DNA of 64,000 nucleotides, from assembly GCA_000328365.1 (NCBI GenBank), contig KB309694.1:62001-126000 (forward strand), written 5' to 3'. Every line of letters starts with the position of its first letter. Position 1 is the stretch's first letter. The DNA comes from Capitella teleta (Eukaryota > Annelida > Polychaeta > Capitellidae). The notes under the pieces were generated by a model that made no database searches, was not told the DNA's origin, and was given only the letters and a program-made list of their open reading frames with translations. Shown in pieces: positions 10,468-22,334 of this stretch. The position numbers were made by a program, and so were the translations under genes.

Positions 10468-13400
10468 ATGCGGACGAAGTTGAGATTCAATCAATTGTCA
10501 GTCATGCAGTTCTTCTTCGTCGTCATCATACTGGTTTTGCACTGGCCCCTCACCAGGTGCCAACGCACCACGGATGATTGCTCCGTTCATGGAGCTTTTG
10601 TTCCAGGATCTGATAGTAACCTGCTGAATCAAGTACAGTCTGTGATCAGAAGGATGTCTATTGACACAAATATTAGATTGGAATCAATGGAATCCGCTCT
10701 AAAAAGTCTGACCAAAGGAACCACCAAAACAATTGAATCGTTGGAATTGGCGACACAGGACCTCACTCAGGGAACAGCTCACAGACTTGGATACATGGAA
10801 GCTGCGCTGAATAATCTGACTGAAGAAGCAACCCGGAGACTTGATGTATCCGACAGAGCATTGGATGATGCAATGAATAGATCGAGGGAGCAAATGTCTG
10901 GTCAGTATATTTTATTTTTGCTTTGTAGTAACAGTAGCGTTAAATCAAGAGAGAGAAATCGCACGAGGGGAAAATTACAACACGAAGCTGGATGTGTGAT
11001 ATGTTTATAAGATATTTCATAAACTTGGAGTTTGCAATGATTTGAGCTAATTGAAAAGCTTGGATTCGGTATTGTTTTGTTCCATACACGTAGGAAATAG
11101 ATCATTCGTACGAATAGTTTAAGAATTCGACGCATTTTGCATCAGCAGAAATTTCATGAAGCTAAAAACAGATTAGTACCTGCGACGGAAAATCAGCAAA
11201 ACATCGCGTGGGAGAGCCACATCAAACTGGCAACCAACAAGCAATACAGAAATATCACGAAAACCCGAGTGCAAGCTTCCCACTCGAATTCTGAACCTAT
11301 ATATTGCCAAGCCAGCATTGTCAGTGTCTTTTTCTTTTGTCATTGTGATCTGTGGTGCTCGCATTGTGGATGCAAACCAAAGGAAGAAACAAAGAAAAGG
11401 GAATGCAGATGATTATGTTAAAAACACACTTTTAAATATCTCCACAAAAATAGAATTCTGAAATAAGTAACACACTTCTGATCGAATTTCATCTGTAATT
11501 TCATCTGTTCCTGTTAAATCGTTGCCTCAGAATTCCATTAACGATAAATGATAGCTTAAAATAATCGACTGGTTCCTTGACCATTGTGTCATAGTTATGA
11601 TGTTGACTTGTTATACCAGGTAGGCAAATAGCATATCTAATTTCCATTACGAATTAAAAATGCTAACAAATATGCATTTGTTTTACTCTTGTGCTGGCCG
11701 CAAGATTTCGTAATATGAGTAATAAAATAAAAGAATTCTTGTTCTCGATTTTTTCAATTTCCAATTTCGACGTTGGCGGTTAACGAAATGGACATTTTCA
11801 TGAGCGATATCCTAAATTATATACATGATACATAACAAGGAAATCTCCATATCCAGGCCATGTGCAATTCAATCACCTATTCAGTTACTAACTGTTTCGT
11901 TTGTCTGACAAAACACTTTCAAAACAAACATCAATTGCTGACGAATAAGATTATCATAATGAGTCGATCTGATCCGAAATGCAGTAGTCATTTCAGTTGC
12001 AATCATTCGGCTGCGTGATTTTTTTTATATTTTTTTTTTATATATATTTTTTTTTATTTTATTTATTTATTTATTTTTTTTTTGGGGGGGGGGGCGGTCT
12101 GACATTCAACCGGTAAAAAAAACCCCGTTACTTTGCAAACCAATTTAATAATTAATAAGGGTTACGCTTGAGAACGAGGTAACCGGCGATTTTATTAGGA
12201 CTATTTTATTATTCAGGATCCTAGGTCTATTGTACTGAATATCTTATATTATTAGTAATTACCATAATAATTATTCTGTCTTTCCTTCCTTTCAACATTA
12301 ATTCTTCAGCGATGGAGAGACGCATTGCACGGAATCTGGTTCCGTTGGAGGAGCGCATCATTGAGAGGGTGACCAACATCGCAAGCTATACATGTAGGCC
12401 TTTTTTTCATCATTATTTGTTTTCTTTATATTTTCCCCGTCTCGAGACTGAACATGATATCCGTCTGCCCTTCAGGGTGAGAGCAGGAGAACAAATAAAT
12501 AGTTGAAGGAAAGTTGTTGCCATAACTGAAAGTTGTTGTGTCACAATGGCGCGATCGGTGCCCATTCTATTGACTTACATACTTTCCCTGATTATTGGAC
12601 CCTTAAAATAATTCTCATCAGCACCATCTCAACTCCCCTGGAAGCAAACACTGACACAGATAATGACTCATTGTGAAATCAAAAAAAAAAAAAAAAAAAA
12701 AAATAAATTTAAAATTAAAAAAACAAAAAAAAAAACAAAAAAAAAACCAACAAACAACATAGTCGTGGGGATGTAGTGCCCATAATAGAATACAAATAGA
12801 AACCTCCAATGCCCCGAACGGGGTTCTTTCGATGACACAAGTCAAAACTCAACGTCACAAATATGCTACAAATTATTCACCTTGGTCTCTTGCAAGTTGC
12901 ATGAAGCAATTTTGATTGGGAATTGCACTGCTGTTGGGGGAATATATACACCGCCCTGTAAGAATTTCAATTGCGTTTGACTTAACTGAATTACATGCTT
13001 TACCTCAAAAATTGATTCCATGCTCATGTCTTTGGTTGATTCTTTTCGGGAGTCGTTAAAACTCGTTGTTCTTATATTATAGCCTTCTACGTTTTACGGC
13101 ATACACTGTGGGTATATAAGTATATTATCTATCTCAGCCTCAAGTGACACAAACCTGCGCCTTGCCGGTGGCACGTGCAACAGAGGTCGACTGGAGGTCT
13201 TGCATGCTAGTCAATGGGGCACAGTTTGTGACAAACACTTCTCAAATGCGGACGCTGCTGTCTTCTGCCGATCAATGGGAAAACCGTGAGTGCAGTAGCT
13301 GAATTAAGACGATTGTGATATCTCTCTTTCAAGGCATGCAAATGCTGAAGCAATAATGCAGTTTGGAGGAGGATCCGGGCTCATCCACTTGGATGAAGTG

Positions 13401-13499
13401 AACTGCGACGGTGTTCTGGAATGGAAGTCATGTCGCCACAGCGGATGGGGCGTCCATGCTTGCGACCACAGCCAGGACGTGGGGCTCAACTGCCATTGA
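10468..13499 (+). CDS. Coiled-coil SRCR-domain protein with N-terminal signal or anchor
   Basis: Four exons (10468-10900, 12310-12393, 13138-13285, 13334-13499) join in frame to give 276 residues. Residues 13-29 are a hydrophobic segment ([14 protein letters not shown]) after basic residues: a signal peptide or a type II anchor. Residues 70-141 are four 18-residue repeats (such as [18 protein letters not shown]) that form a helical rod, continued by exon 2. The C-terminal 98 residues are one scavenger receptor cysteine-rich domain with [28 protein letters not shown] and GLNC. These are the six cysteines of group A, plus an extra one in GGTCNRG. The rod-plus-terminal-SRCR plan resembles class A scavenger receptors without the collagen stretch, so pattern recognition or adhesion is likely but inferred. 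The alternative start at 10504 would shorten the N-terminus. Confidence 0.87.
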
Positions 13500-13747
13500 T
13501 TATGCGTAACATTAGCAGTTATAAACGGGTCGTGATTATGTACAAATATTCTTAATATATATACGTAAATATATACAGCCTGCTTTCACCTGTAGATGCT
13601 AGTGTTCCAACGCTGCGTAGTGTTTTTGTATCAATAGTTAATCACAATTAATCACAATTAATCACAACTATTTTGAGTAATGCAAATGTTTGAGCGAAGA
13701 GGTACAATGACTAGCAGATCTATAGGCTATATTTCGGTATAAGAGCT

Positions 13748-13753
13748 AATAAA
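13748..13753 (+). terminator. Poly(A) signal of the SRCR gene
   Basis: AATAAA 250 bases after the stop codon, followed by a GT-rich stretch (gtgtgtgcc, tgtttgtgtc) like a downstream cleavage element. Confidence 0.65.
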
Positions 13754-14317
13754 GAGGCGATCTGTGTGTGCCAGTGGCTTGTTTGTGTCTTCGTGTTACA
13801 AATCCACAGGAATAAAATTTTGAAAATCAAGGGGCCTCAACTCAAGAAAAAGTTCATCTACAAAATATGCCATGAGTTAGAAATAATGACTTGCTATAAA
13901 TTTCTGCATGGAAAAACACAGGTTTTTCATCGATGATTAAAGTACACCACCAACAACAGAGATTCGTCGATTCGAACCATTCCTCTGGATACTTTTTCTG
14001 AACCCGGTTACATGGTGATTTCTCTTCTTTATACGGTACAATGTATTGTCAGTTCCTTTGGTATCTGATTGATTGGTGTTTTCATAGCTTGTTCAATGTC
14101 ATTTAACGTCAAGCTATTTCCAAATTGCCACGCAGCTTTTGCTAAATACTGTGACATTACTTTTTTTACTTCATTTTTCGTTTTGATCCAATCTAAATTC
14201 TAAACCAATGAATAGCCTGGTTAACGATACCCTCTAGAAACTTATATTTTCTCAGATTTTGTTTCAAGTTTTGTACGCTTCTATTAGTATTAGCTGGAAA
14301 GCCGTATATTTTAAAGT
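13754..14317. other. Non-coding spacer
   Basis: AT-rich DNA between the SRCR gene and an ATTT microsatellite. I see nothing gene-like in it. Confidence 0.55.
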
Positions 14318-14458
<141 letters not shown>

Positions 14459-14599
14459 TATATATATTTTTTATTTATTTATTATATTAAAACTTCATGC
14501 ATGCAGTAACATAAATAATAAAAACATGCAAACGCACGACATAACAGGCAATGCCTTTAAATTGACAAGAGTAAAAACAGAAAGAAGAAATTAATGGCC

Positions 14600-15511
14600 A
14601 GCATTAATAGGAATGAAGTGACTGACTGATCAGTGATAAAGACCTTGACATAGACAATGCAGTAGTACAATTTTTGGCAACAGAAGGTAAATCATTAATA
14701 AAAAGCAGAATAAGAAGGGGGCCAAGGATGGAGCCTTGTGGCACACCCGATAAAACAGGTAACCAGCGAGAACGCTCGCTTTCAATTAAAACTCTTCGTA
14801 AACGATTTGACAGATAGTCTTTGAGCCATGTTAAAAGGCAACCATCGATTCCATAAAAATGATTCAATTTGTACAATAAAGGGTCATGTGACCACCTTTG
14901 TCGAGGACTGATCCAACAGAGTGATAGACTTTTGAAAGTTGGGTCGCGCAGGAACGCCCTTTAAGAAAACCATGTTGTAGTGGGTGCAGAAGATCGTCAA
15001 TACAAGGGTACAGGTGATTAAAAATACATCGCTCAAGAACTTTTGAAACAGTGCATAAAAGTGATATCAGACGGTAGTTCTTAACATTTTGTTTGTCTCC
15101 TTTTTTGAGAACTGGAACATTGTAAGATTTTTTCCACTCATCTGGAACAGTCTTACTTGAAATCAAAATGTTAAACAAAACTGTGAGAGAGGGCGAGAGC
15201 AGGTGAGCAAATTTTATTAAAATGACAGGGAAATGCCCTTAGGTGCACAGGCCTTATTAGCATTGAACTGAATTAGAACTCTCGGTACCCCTTCCGCGAT
15301 AAAAACCGGGTCCGGAACAGAAGGTACATTTACATGGGGGGGGGGGGGGTCTCTCTGGAGTTAGAAATGGTTACTTTGGGTACATTATGATCAACAGCTG
15401 AGCTTACTGCATTAAACCATACATTCCATATTCCATTGATTTCGGAGCATTGTGAAAACATATCAACAGGAGATAATGAATGAATTTGCCTAATAAAAGC
15501 GTCGGAATCAC
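14600..15511 (-). mobile_element. LINE reverse transcriptase fragment (Jockey/CR1-like)
   Basis: Minus-strand frames show reverse transcriptase of a non-LTR retrotransposon in the usual order. A pre-RT stretch (WNVWFNAVSSAVDHNVPKV, about 15430-15370) comes first. The fingers follow (PDEWKKSYNVPVLKKGD, KNYRLISLLCTVSKVLERC, LHPLQHGFLKGRSCATQL). Last is the palm start (GIDGCLLTWLKDYLSNR, SGVPQGSILGPLLILLFINDL). The catalytic YADD region and the 3' end are missing, and the frames are interrupted, so the copy is dead and truncated at both ends. Its upstream end abuts the polymerase fossil. Clade assignment rests on motif style only. Confidence 0.88.
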
Positions 15512-16245
15512 ACAATTTATAGCTTCGTCCTTGAACTTATCAAGGACAGCCAAATGTTTTTCATGGTGATATTTACTCCTTGCTGGGTAATTACTCGTGT
15601 CGAATTGATCGTTGTATTTAGTATACACGTCTGGTTTTATGTTTTCTATTTTAACCTCGTACTCCAACTTGTCGGTATCGGTAAATAGCAGGTTTGCATT
15701 TAACTTTTTCTTGATAAAGTTATAATGCATGTCGAACATGAGAGGTTTAATTGCATCCAAAATTGACATACCTAAATATACTGGTTTGTCAAATCTTATT
15801 CTAAGTCTTTTCATATGTACAGCTACTAATGACTCACTAAATCTAGTAGCTTTTTCAAAATTTATTTTTGGCGATTATTTTCTAACTTGTTTTTCTGTAC
15901 TTACTAATTCAATATCTACGCGGTTTCTGATATTTTCAATAGTTTTACCAAATACCGAATTATTCATTAATTTAAAGAATTCTTTTTCGAATGGGTTTAT
16001 GGCATTTTGTCTTAAATTAGTATTTAACACAATGTACGGTTCCATCCAATTAGACTCTTCAAATTTTACTTCACGTGTTGGCATACACCATCGCTAATTT
16101 CTTCAACGTTTAATATTTTATAAAAAAATTCTTTTGCTGGTAGTTTATTTTCTTTCATTTTATTTAAATCAATTATATAATCGTATGGATAAATTACTTT
16201 GTGTACAGCCAACTCGTGATGTATTTTTCTACGCATGGGTGACAA
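15512..16245 (-). mobile_element. Polinton/Maverick-type DNA polymerase B fossil
   Basis: Minus-strand peptide segments match a protein-primed family B DNA polymerase of the kind carried by Polintons (Mavericks). They include a region around LMNNSVFGKTIENIRNR and the palm signature LFTDTDKLEYEV. Only part of the polymerase is present. No capsid, integrase, protease or ATPase gene and no terminal repeats are seen nearby. It is an old, broken fragment with several breaks. It abuts a LINE fragment at about 15511, so one element probably inserted into, or was joined to, the other. Confidence 0.85.
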
Positions 16246-16600
16246 TTTATATTATTTGCAAGGGTAGATAAAGATGAGAAAAGGAATTTATATAACTGTC
16301 TAAAAATCTAAATTCTCTTTTCACGTTCTTTTATATCTTAGGTAATTAACCTAACCCTTGGTATAAACCGCGGGTCGTGGACCATGGGTCGGAAGTCTGA
16401 ATAAAACACTCTGTGACATGTATTTAATATATACATGTATATAAAAACGAGTAAAATTATACGTAATTAGTCCTATAAGCCAAGAACATACAAATAATAT
16501 ATCGATATACATGTATTGATAAGAGAAACAACAGAAACTGATTAATATAACTATACAGATGTGAACTTTGAGCAATGATTATGACAATTGATTGTGACGT
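16246..16600. other. Non-coding spacer / sulfotransferase 3' flank
   Basis: AT-rich DNA between the polymerase fossil and the end of the sulfotransferase gene. It presumably includes the sulfotransferase 3' UTR. Nothing else is seen. Confidence 0.5.
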
Positions 16601-17932
16601 TTAGCTCAATCGCACAGGTGTGCTGATGGTGTTGCTAATTCTTAATCCATTTCCAAGGGGTGGTAGACCAAATATGGCATTCACTTCGTTCAGGCTTTTC
16701 ACCAAAGATCGTGAACCGCTGTTTGGGGAGAGTAAAGACGTGTACTTTGATGAAACTTTCCTTTTAGAGAACCAAGTATTTTGGTGAGAATCCGTAGTAA
16801 AAGCGCCCATTCCAGCTGAAAGCGAGCTTAAGGGTAAACGAAGGTGTTTGAATACTATAGCCAAATTGCCAACTTTGTTGTTCATGAGATCCTCATACTT
16901 TACAGCTGGTAAGTCTTTCTTGAAGTTTCCACATCTAAAACGACCCCAGACAGCGGCAGAAATTGAGTAGAAGAGAACAGCTAATGGATCGTCCGTCCGC
17001 ATGATCAAGTCTTGCAGCTCTGGGTGAGCTTCATACATTGTGTCAAGTATACCACCATTGCGCATGACGATCATCTTCTTTCTCATGTACGTCGTTTCTC
17101 CGATGAGAGCACTGCATGTTTCCATCAGAGGCATGTGCTGGAAGGTAGCCAACGAGGACGATAGGGTCTGCAGACGATCACGGTACAAGAGCAACAGATT
17201 CGCTGAGGGAAACGCCTTCCTAAACAGTTCAAAATGACCGAAGCTATCTGCAATCTTTATCCACATAACTTTCATCACAAATCTGGTTTCATTCATATTT
17301 CCGTCCAGGGAACACCTGCAGGCGTATTTGGCATTTGCTCTTGCAATTCTCACCTTCTGCTGTGGATCTAATTTAGCTTTGAAGTCATGGAACGGTTGCT
17401 CTAAGTCCTCTGGTTCTGAATATGATATAACTTCACGTGTCTTCTCCATCACCTGCAGTAAAATCGTCGATCCTGATCTTCCGTGAGCTATTATGAAACT
17501 GAGACGATCACCCGGATCCGTTAGCGTGTCAGTGAACTCGAGAAATCGATGCAACGGCATGCGAATGATGTTGCACGCCTGGCTGTTTTGAGTAATCTTG
17601 TAGAAGGGCGAAACACTCGACTTCCAGATCTGAAGTTCAGGTGGAGTCTCCACAAAGAAAGCCTCATCGTCGTTGACGTAGTAAAGGCAAACATTCTGCT
17701 TGTTGATGATGTCAATGTCTTGAAACTTTGGAGGACCAAGTAGAAAGTAAGAAATACTGTTGTCCAATATTAGTGCATCCAGGTTGTACTTGACGAGAAC
17801 TTGTTGAACTTTGACCTTTGATGATGCCAACTGACTGGCGTATTTCCACGAAAGAACCTTGTTCCACACACGCACAATCAAACAGAAGAGAAGCCATACG
17901 AAGAAGGCGATAGTAGAAGAGAGCTTAGACAT
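16601..17932 (-). CDS. Single-exon type II membrane sulfotransferase
   Basis: An uninterrupted 443-residue frame starting at the ATG at 17932. An in-frame extension to 18004 would need a TTG start and is rejected. Residues 7-22 (TIAFFVWLLFCLIVRV) form one membrane segment after a short basic N-terminus, the type II topology of Golgi sulfotransferases. The PAPS-binding P-loop-like motif is IIAHGRSGSTIL (147-158). The 3'-phosphate loop is YRDRLQTLSSS (250-260). The predicted role is transfer of sulfate from PAPS to a glycan or protein in the Golgi lumen; the acceptor cannot be told. The segment between the membrane anchor and the P-loop (about 110 residues) is not one I recognise. The gene is intronless while its neighbours are split, so retroposition is possible, though many sulfotransferases have single coding exons. 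Confidence 0.88.
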   Translation of the reverse strand: MSKLSSTIAFFVWLLFCLIVRVWNKVLSWKYASQLASSKVKVQQVLVKYNLDALILDNSISYFLLGPPKFQDIDIINKQNVCLYYVNDDEAFFVETPPELQIWKSSVSPFYKITQNSQACNIIRMPLHRFLEFTDTLTDPGDRLSFIIAHGRSGSTILLQVMEKTREVISYSEPEDLEQPFHDFKAKLDPQQKVRIARANAKYACRCSLDGNMNETRFVMKVMWIKIADSFGHFELFRKAFPSANLLLLYRDRLQTLSSSLATFQHMPLMETCSALIGETTYMRKKMIVMRNGGILDTMYEAHPELQDLIMRTDDPLAVLFYSISAAVWGRFRCGNFKKDLPAVKYEDLMNNKVGNLAIVFKHLRLPLSSLSAGMGAFTTDSHQNTWFSKRKVSSKYTSLLSPNSGSRSLVKSLNEVNAIFGLPPLGNGLRISNTISTPVRLS

Positions 17933-20769
17933 TTTGCGGCCGTTTGAGAAATGCTGATAAGTTGGCAAGTCTCGAACTAAAGTAATTCCTTTCCAGCCGA
18001 TCAACGACCTTTTAAGATTTCGCTATCTCGACTGCAGTGCACTTAAAGAACCAACAGATGCAGAAAAGGGTTATTTAGTAGAATGATGCACAAAGCGATG
18101 GTTGATGCATGAGACATGACGGGGTTTTACGGCTCCACCTATTAAAGCATTCGGTCGATACGGGCTATCCCATATATTCTATCCCAAGGGTTCTTTATCA
18201 TGCATACTATCATAGGCAGTAGTACGCACACAGCCCCCTATGTAAGAGTCTCTACATGCAGTTCCCCGAATAGAAAGTCCTGGTTTGTATAGTCCTAGTA
18301 CTTCATGTTCTAGGACTAGTAGTCCGCAGACTACTATTCCTAGAGCATAATTATAGTCCTACCATTAGGAATAGTAGTCCCAGTGGAGCTATACATATGA
18401 TGGATAGTCTTAGGACACATGTCCCTAGGGTGCAGAGTCCGCTGCACTCGTTTAGTGATAACAGCAAGTGAACAGCGTGTAATGACGTTTATAACGATTG
18501 GTGCATCTGAACAACTTAGTATAAAGCGTGTAGGCCTATTGTGGGGAGATACAATTATTGCAACGATGGAATTATAAAATTGATACAGTTTGGACCAACA
18601 GAAATGCACGCGTGGAAGCGTAAACCATCTTCTTATTCAAATGCGATTACACCTTCTTTGAGTGAATTTCATGTAATATTATCTCCCACTCATCTTCATC
18701 TTCATCTGTCACAACACGACGCCACTCTTGAACCTTCATTGATGTACTCGAACTTGGTTGGCTATAGCAGGAACTGATGGGGTCAAATTTCGCGGCCTGA
18801 AATGTTCACCACAGCATGACATCTGTGCATCGAACCATAAGAAGGAGAATTAGAAAGAGAAGTGTTACTTCGACCAATGAATCTAATGGAATCACGGGAA
18901 GGGGAGGATCACTCACCTTGAAATTAAATAACACACTTTTTGCTTTCTCACGTGCGAAGGACTTCCAAGCCTTCCTTGGGATTGCGCATGCGCTTGTCCC
19001 AAAGTTACTAATAATAATGCCCAACCAAAGGAAATCTTTTGATCGGCACGTGATCCATTACCGAATTCCCAAGATGGCGCACAAGGCGAGGCCAGTGAAA
19101 ATGAATTCACAGTGTTTGCTGAATACGACCAGTTGCACCTTATGTCAATGAAATTAAGTTTATCTTAATCATTACTATAATACTCGTGAATCTAATTTAC
19201 TATTCAAATAACTCTTAACCTGAAGAAATCACATTGAAACGCCTCACTGGAGTGACGATCGTGTTTGCCGATTCGACACTCACCCAGTCACTGTCAAAGA
19301 GTGATAGACCCTGCTTCTGTTCTCTCGAATAAGCCATACTCTGAGCTGCATGTGCGGGCATTTACACATCATTTTATGTCTCACTCAGCTCTGTGTTTGG
19401 TCTTCTTCACTATCAACTGTAATATGATATAATTCACCAAAACACTCTGATATGACTGTTCATGACAAACAGTCATACTAATTATCATTATGGGAGTTTC
19501 TCTTCTTTGGATAATTTCAACAGATATAATTTGAGCATGAAAATTCCGTTATCCTGCGGACACTGCCTCATCATTGATATGTCAGGCGGAGGATGAAGGG
19601 AACGGCTTGATTTCATGGTCTGTGCGTATGCATTTTTCTGTGCTCCTGTGTAATATGACAGCTGTGTCATCTACTGACTATAGTTAGTGCATTATGTACA
19701 CTTTTTTTCAACTCTTTCCTCTGATTTTGTTGGTTATAATTACATTATCAAGTTGTTGTTTTTTTCTGGGGTTAAATGCCCAAAGAACTAATTTTCCTAC
19801 ATTTGTATACTTTTCGACATGCAGATCAATTCCAATGACAGGATGAAGTTGCCTGCAAGCAAGTTGTTGGGCCAATCAAGATTTCTTTGTTTGATAAGTT
19901 AAAAAGAAAGATCCAACGATAGGATCCATGAGAGCATGTGAAATAAAACGGTCAGAAGAGTGTTTCATTTCTACATGGTCAAATAACTGACGTTAATTTT
20001 AATTTAATTTTGTTTGTTATTATAATGTATTAATAATTATGGAATTGTATTACTGTATATGTACGTACCAGAAAAAGGTATACATCTGAGCTTTCTGCCA
20101 CCAATCTAAAGGTGATCGAGCAGATTAAATGACAGATAACTTGATACAACACATGAATGCTTATGATTATCGGTTCGTGTTTTGTTTATGTATTAAATGA
20201 TAACTATATATTTTCCAATAATTTAATTGTGATTTGAATAACATGATTTTTCATTTTAAAATTTTATTTTATTTGTTAAAAGTGAAAGAAATTATAAGTA
20301 AAACAAATAAAGGAAAATTTGAATAATTTGAGAGAAATAACTGTGATAAATCAGGGCATCATCTTATTATTATATGTATTTAAACTTTATTTCAACATGC
20401 ACCCTGACTCTGCAAAGAGACGCTCTCGTTCGCAAAATCACATTGCTGATCAGCCAACAGGGGAAGCCCTTTCAGGACTAAATGTTGCTATAAATAGCAG
20501 CCAATGAGTTACCACCTGTCCTCGGTTTGTGCCTGTGTCATTATAATAATATATGACCAGGGAACAAGTGAATTCAATGCCCCTCCGATCGATGATTCTA
20601 TATACATGTATAAACGGGAAGAAACAGAACAATAATAAAATCAATACATCTGCATATTCGGCGCATGATTCTCATCGACATGAGTGACCGTTTTCCACAA
20701 TGTAAGCTCATAAGCTGAACCTGTGCTTAATAGGTCGCTTTGTAGGTCGCCGTTGACATCCTGAGGTAA
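17933..20769. other. 2.8 kb intergenic region, mostly featureless
   Basis: It holds a palindromic stretch at 18270-18440, listed separately. It also has a promoter-like cluster with an NRF-1-type palindrome TGCGCATGCGC (18983-18993), an E-box CACGTG (19048-19053) and a YY1-like AAGATGGCGC (19071-19080). No convincing coding exon follows on either strand. The rest is AT-rich. Confidence 0.5.
18310..18343. repeat. Near-perfect hairpin in an AGTCC-rich block
   Basis: Two 15-base arms (CTAGGACTAGTAGTC and GACTACTATTCCTAG) pair with one mismatch around the 4-base loop CGCA. The left arm can also pair with TAGTCCTAG at 18291-18299. Further copies of GGAATAGTAGTCC and TAGTCC lie at 18350-18440. This may be the core of a decayed MITE or foldback element. 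Confidence 0.6.
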
Positions 20770-20779
20770 TTCAATATGA

Positions 20780-21700
20780 GTGACTTTAACATCAACCAAG
20801 AGCACATCCAGATTATCAAGGCCCTATACGACAATGCCGAAAGTGCAGTATTGCTCAACGATCACACAGACACTGAATTCAGAACAGCAGTCGGAGTCAA
20901 GCAAGGCTGTCTGCTTTCGCCCATGTAATTCAATGCATTCCTTGAGAACTTGAAAACCATCAGAGTTCCATTTCAATCGGCGGCAGAGTAGCCAGTAATC
21001 TACGCTTTGCTGATGACATCGACCTACTCGCAGGCAGTAACACATAACTACAGGACCTAACCAACAAACTTGTACATGCGCATCTGCATTTGGTATAAAG
21101 GTTAGAACAGAGAAGTCGAATATCATGGTGAAAAGCAACAACGAAACTCACAACAGCATTAGGATGGATGGGGCAGTGCAAACCAAAGACGGCAACAGCG
21201 GAAGAGAGGTCCGGTTAAGAGTTAGAACAGAAACGGCAGCAATGGCCAGATTGCAACGAGTCTGACAAAGTAACACAAGCTTCAAAACCAAGCTCCAACT
21301 ATATAAAAGCCTAGTAACATCAATCCTGCTATACGGTTGCAAAAGCTGGACGATGAACAAGACGTGAAGAGTCAGTCTTCGAAACGAAAAGCTTCAGGAA
21401 ACTCCTTCGTATCTCCTACAGAGACAGACCAACGAACGAGTACGTGAAAGACGAGGTAAGGGACCACTGCTTGCAACTATAAAGAGGGGGAAGCTTGCGT
21501 GGTTTGGCGATACTTTCAAACACAACAGCCTCTCAAAGACATCATGCAGAGCACTGTCAAGGACAGGAGAAGAATAGGACGACAGAGGAAAATGTGAAAT
21601 GACAACGTGACGGATTGGATGGAGGAAAGCATGGAAGAATTAACAAAAGCCGCCGAGAGCACAGAGGAGTGGAGGAGGTTGTAAAAGCTTGCGCCCCCCG
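20780..21700 (+). mobile_element. LINE-B, 3' part (RT palm to C-terminus), inverted
   Basis: Plus-strand frames read NINQEHIQIIKALYDNAES, then VGVKQGCLLSP, ASNLRFADDIDLLAGSN (the catalytic FADD), LYKSLVTSILLYGC and ATIKRGKLAWFG. This is the second half of a non-LTR reverse transcriptase of a family common in marine invertebrates. It begins where the minus-strand fragment at 22335-24540 stops (RVWHQGLWQVI), so the two are halves of one copy now in opposite orientation. Frames are broken and the copy is dead. Confidence 0.82.
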
Positions 21701-21959
21701 GTCCCCCTGACGATCCCGGTAAAGGGACGATTGAGAGTGAGAAGCTTTCTTTGTTTACTTACGGTGAGAATTATATTTCTTTCGCCTTTTGTTGAATTCC
21801 ACCTATCAAGTAAAATTTTTACAATCCTTTCTTCGTGCGTTAAAATTATTTTTATTTCATCTCATCTCATTTCATTTCATGAGCAAAAGATAGAAAATTC
21901 TAAGCACTTATTTGATTTTAATTTGTCTTTAGGTTGCCTACTCGCGATATAATATTATT

Positions 21960-22332
21960 TGTGTGAATGGTGACACTTTAATAGGCGACCAACATTAGTT
22001 AACGAGACAACATACAAAAGGTATAAAAATAGACTAATTAGTCTAATCTCACAAGCTAAAAAACATTATTATCAAAATATTATTGACGAGAATAGAAGTA
22101 ATATATATCAATATATAATGATATATAATCTTTTTTTTTTCCTTTCTTTCCTGTTTTTGCAAACCCTTGTAATTTTCTCCTATGTATCTTACTTCTTATG
22201 CTCTCTCTGTTTTACATAAAGCGTTTAAAATTTTGTGGCACAAAAGCACCTGTGCTTCTGTCATGCCCTCTCACTTGTATTCGCACGTCGTTGAAATGAA
22301 ATAAATATTACTATTATATTATTATTATTATT
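21960..22332 (+). mobile_element. 3' remnant of a second LINE (LINE-C)
   Basis: A short frame with a pre-RT look (YKRYKNRLISLI-like, then KKHYYQNIIDENRS, about 22017-22097) leads into a non-coding stretch ending in GAAATGAAATAAATATT and a short (ATT)n tail at about 22305-22332. A 3' end with a simple-repeat tail is typical of CR1/Jockey-type LINEs. Most of the RT is missing. Confidence 0.5.
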
Positions 22333-22334
22333 TG

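Noticed and set aside
17933-18004. N-terminal extension of the sulfotransferase by 24 residues
   Set aside because: It would start at TTG. The ATG at 17932 gives a standard type II membrane topology.
18806-19024. Minus-strand first exon ending in AAG|gtgagt near 18915
   Set aside because: The donor looks good but the frame has no ATG start and no downstream exon was found.
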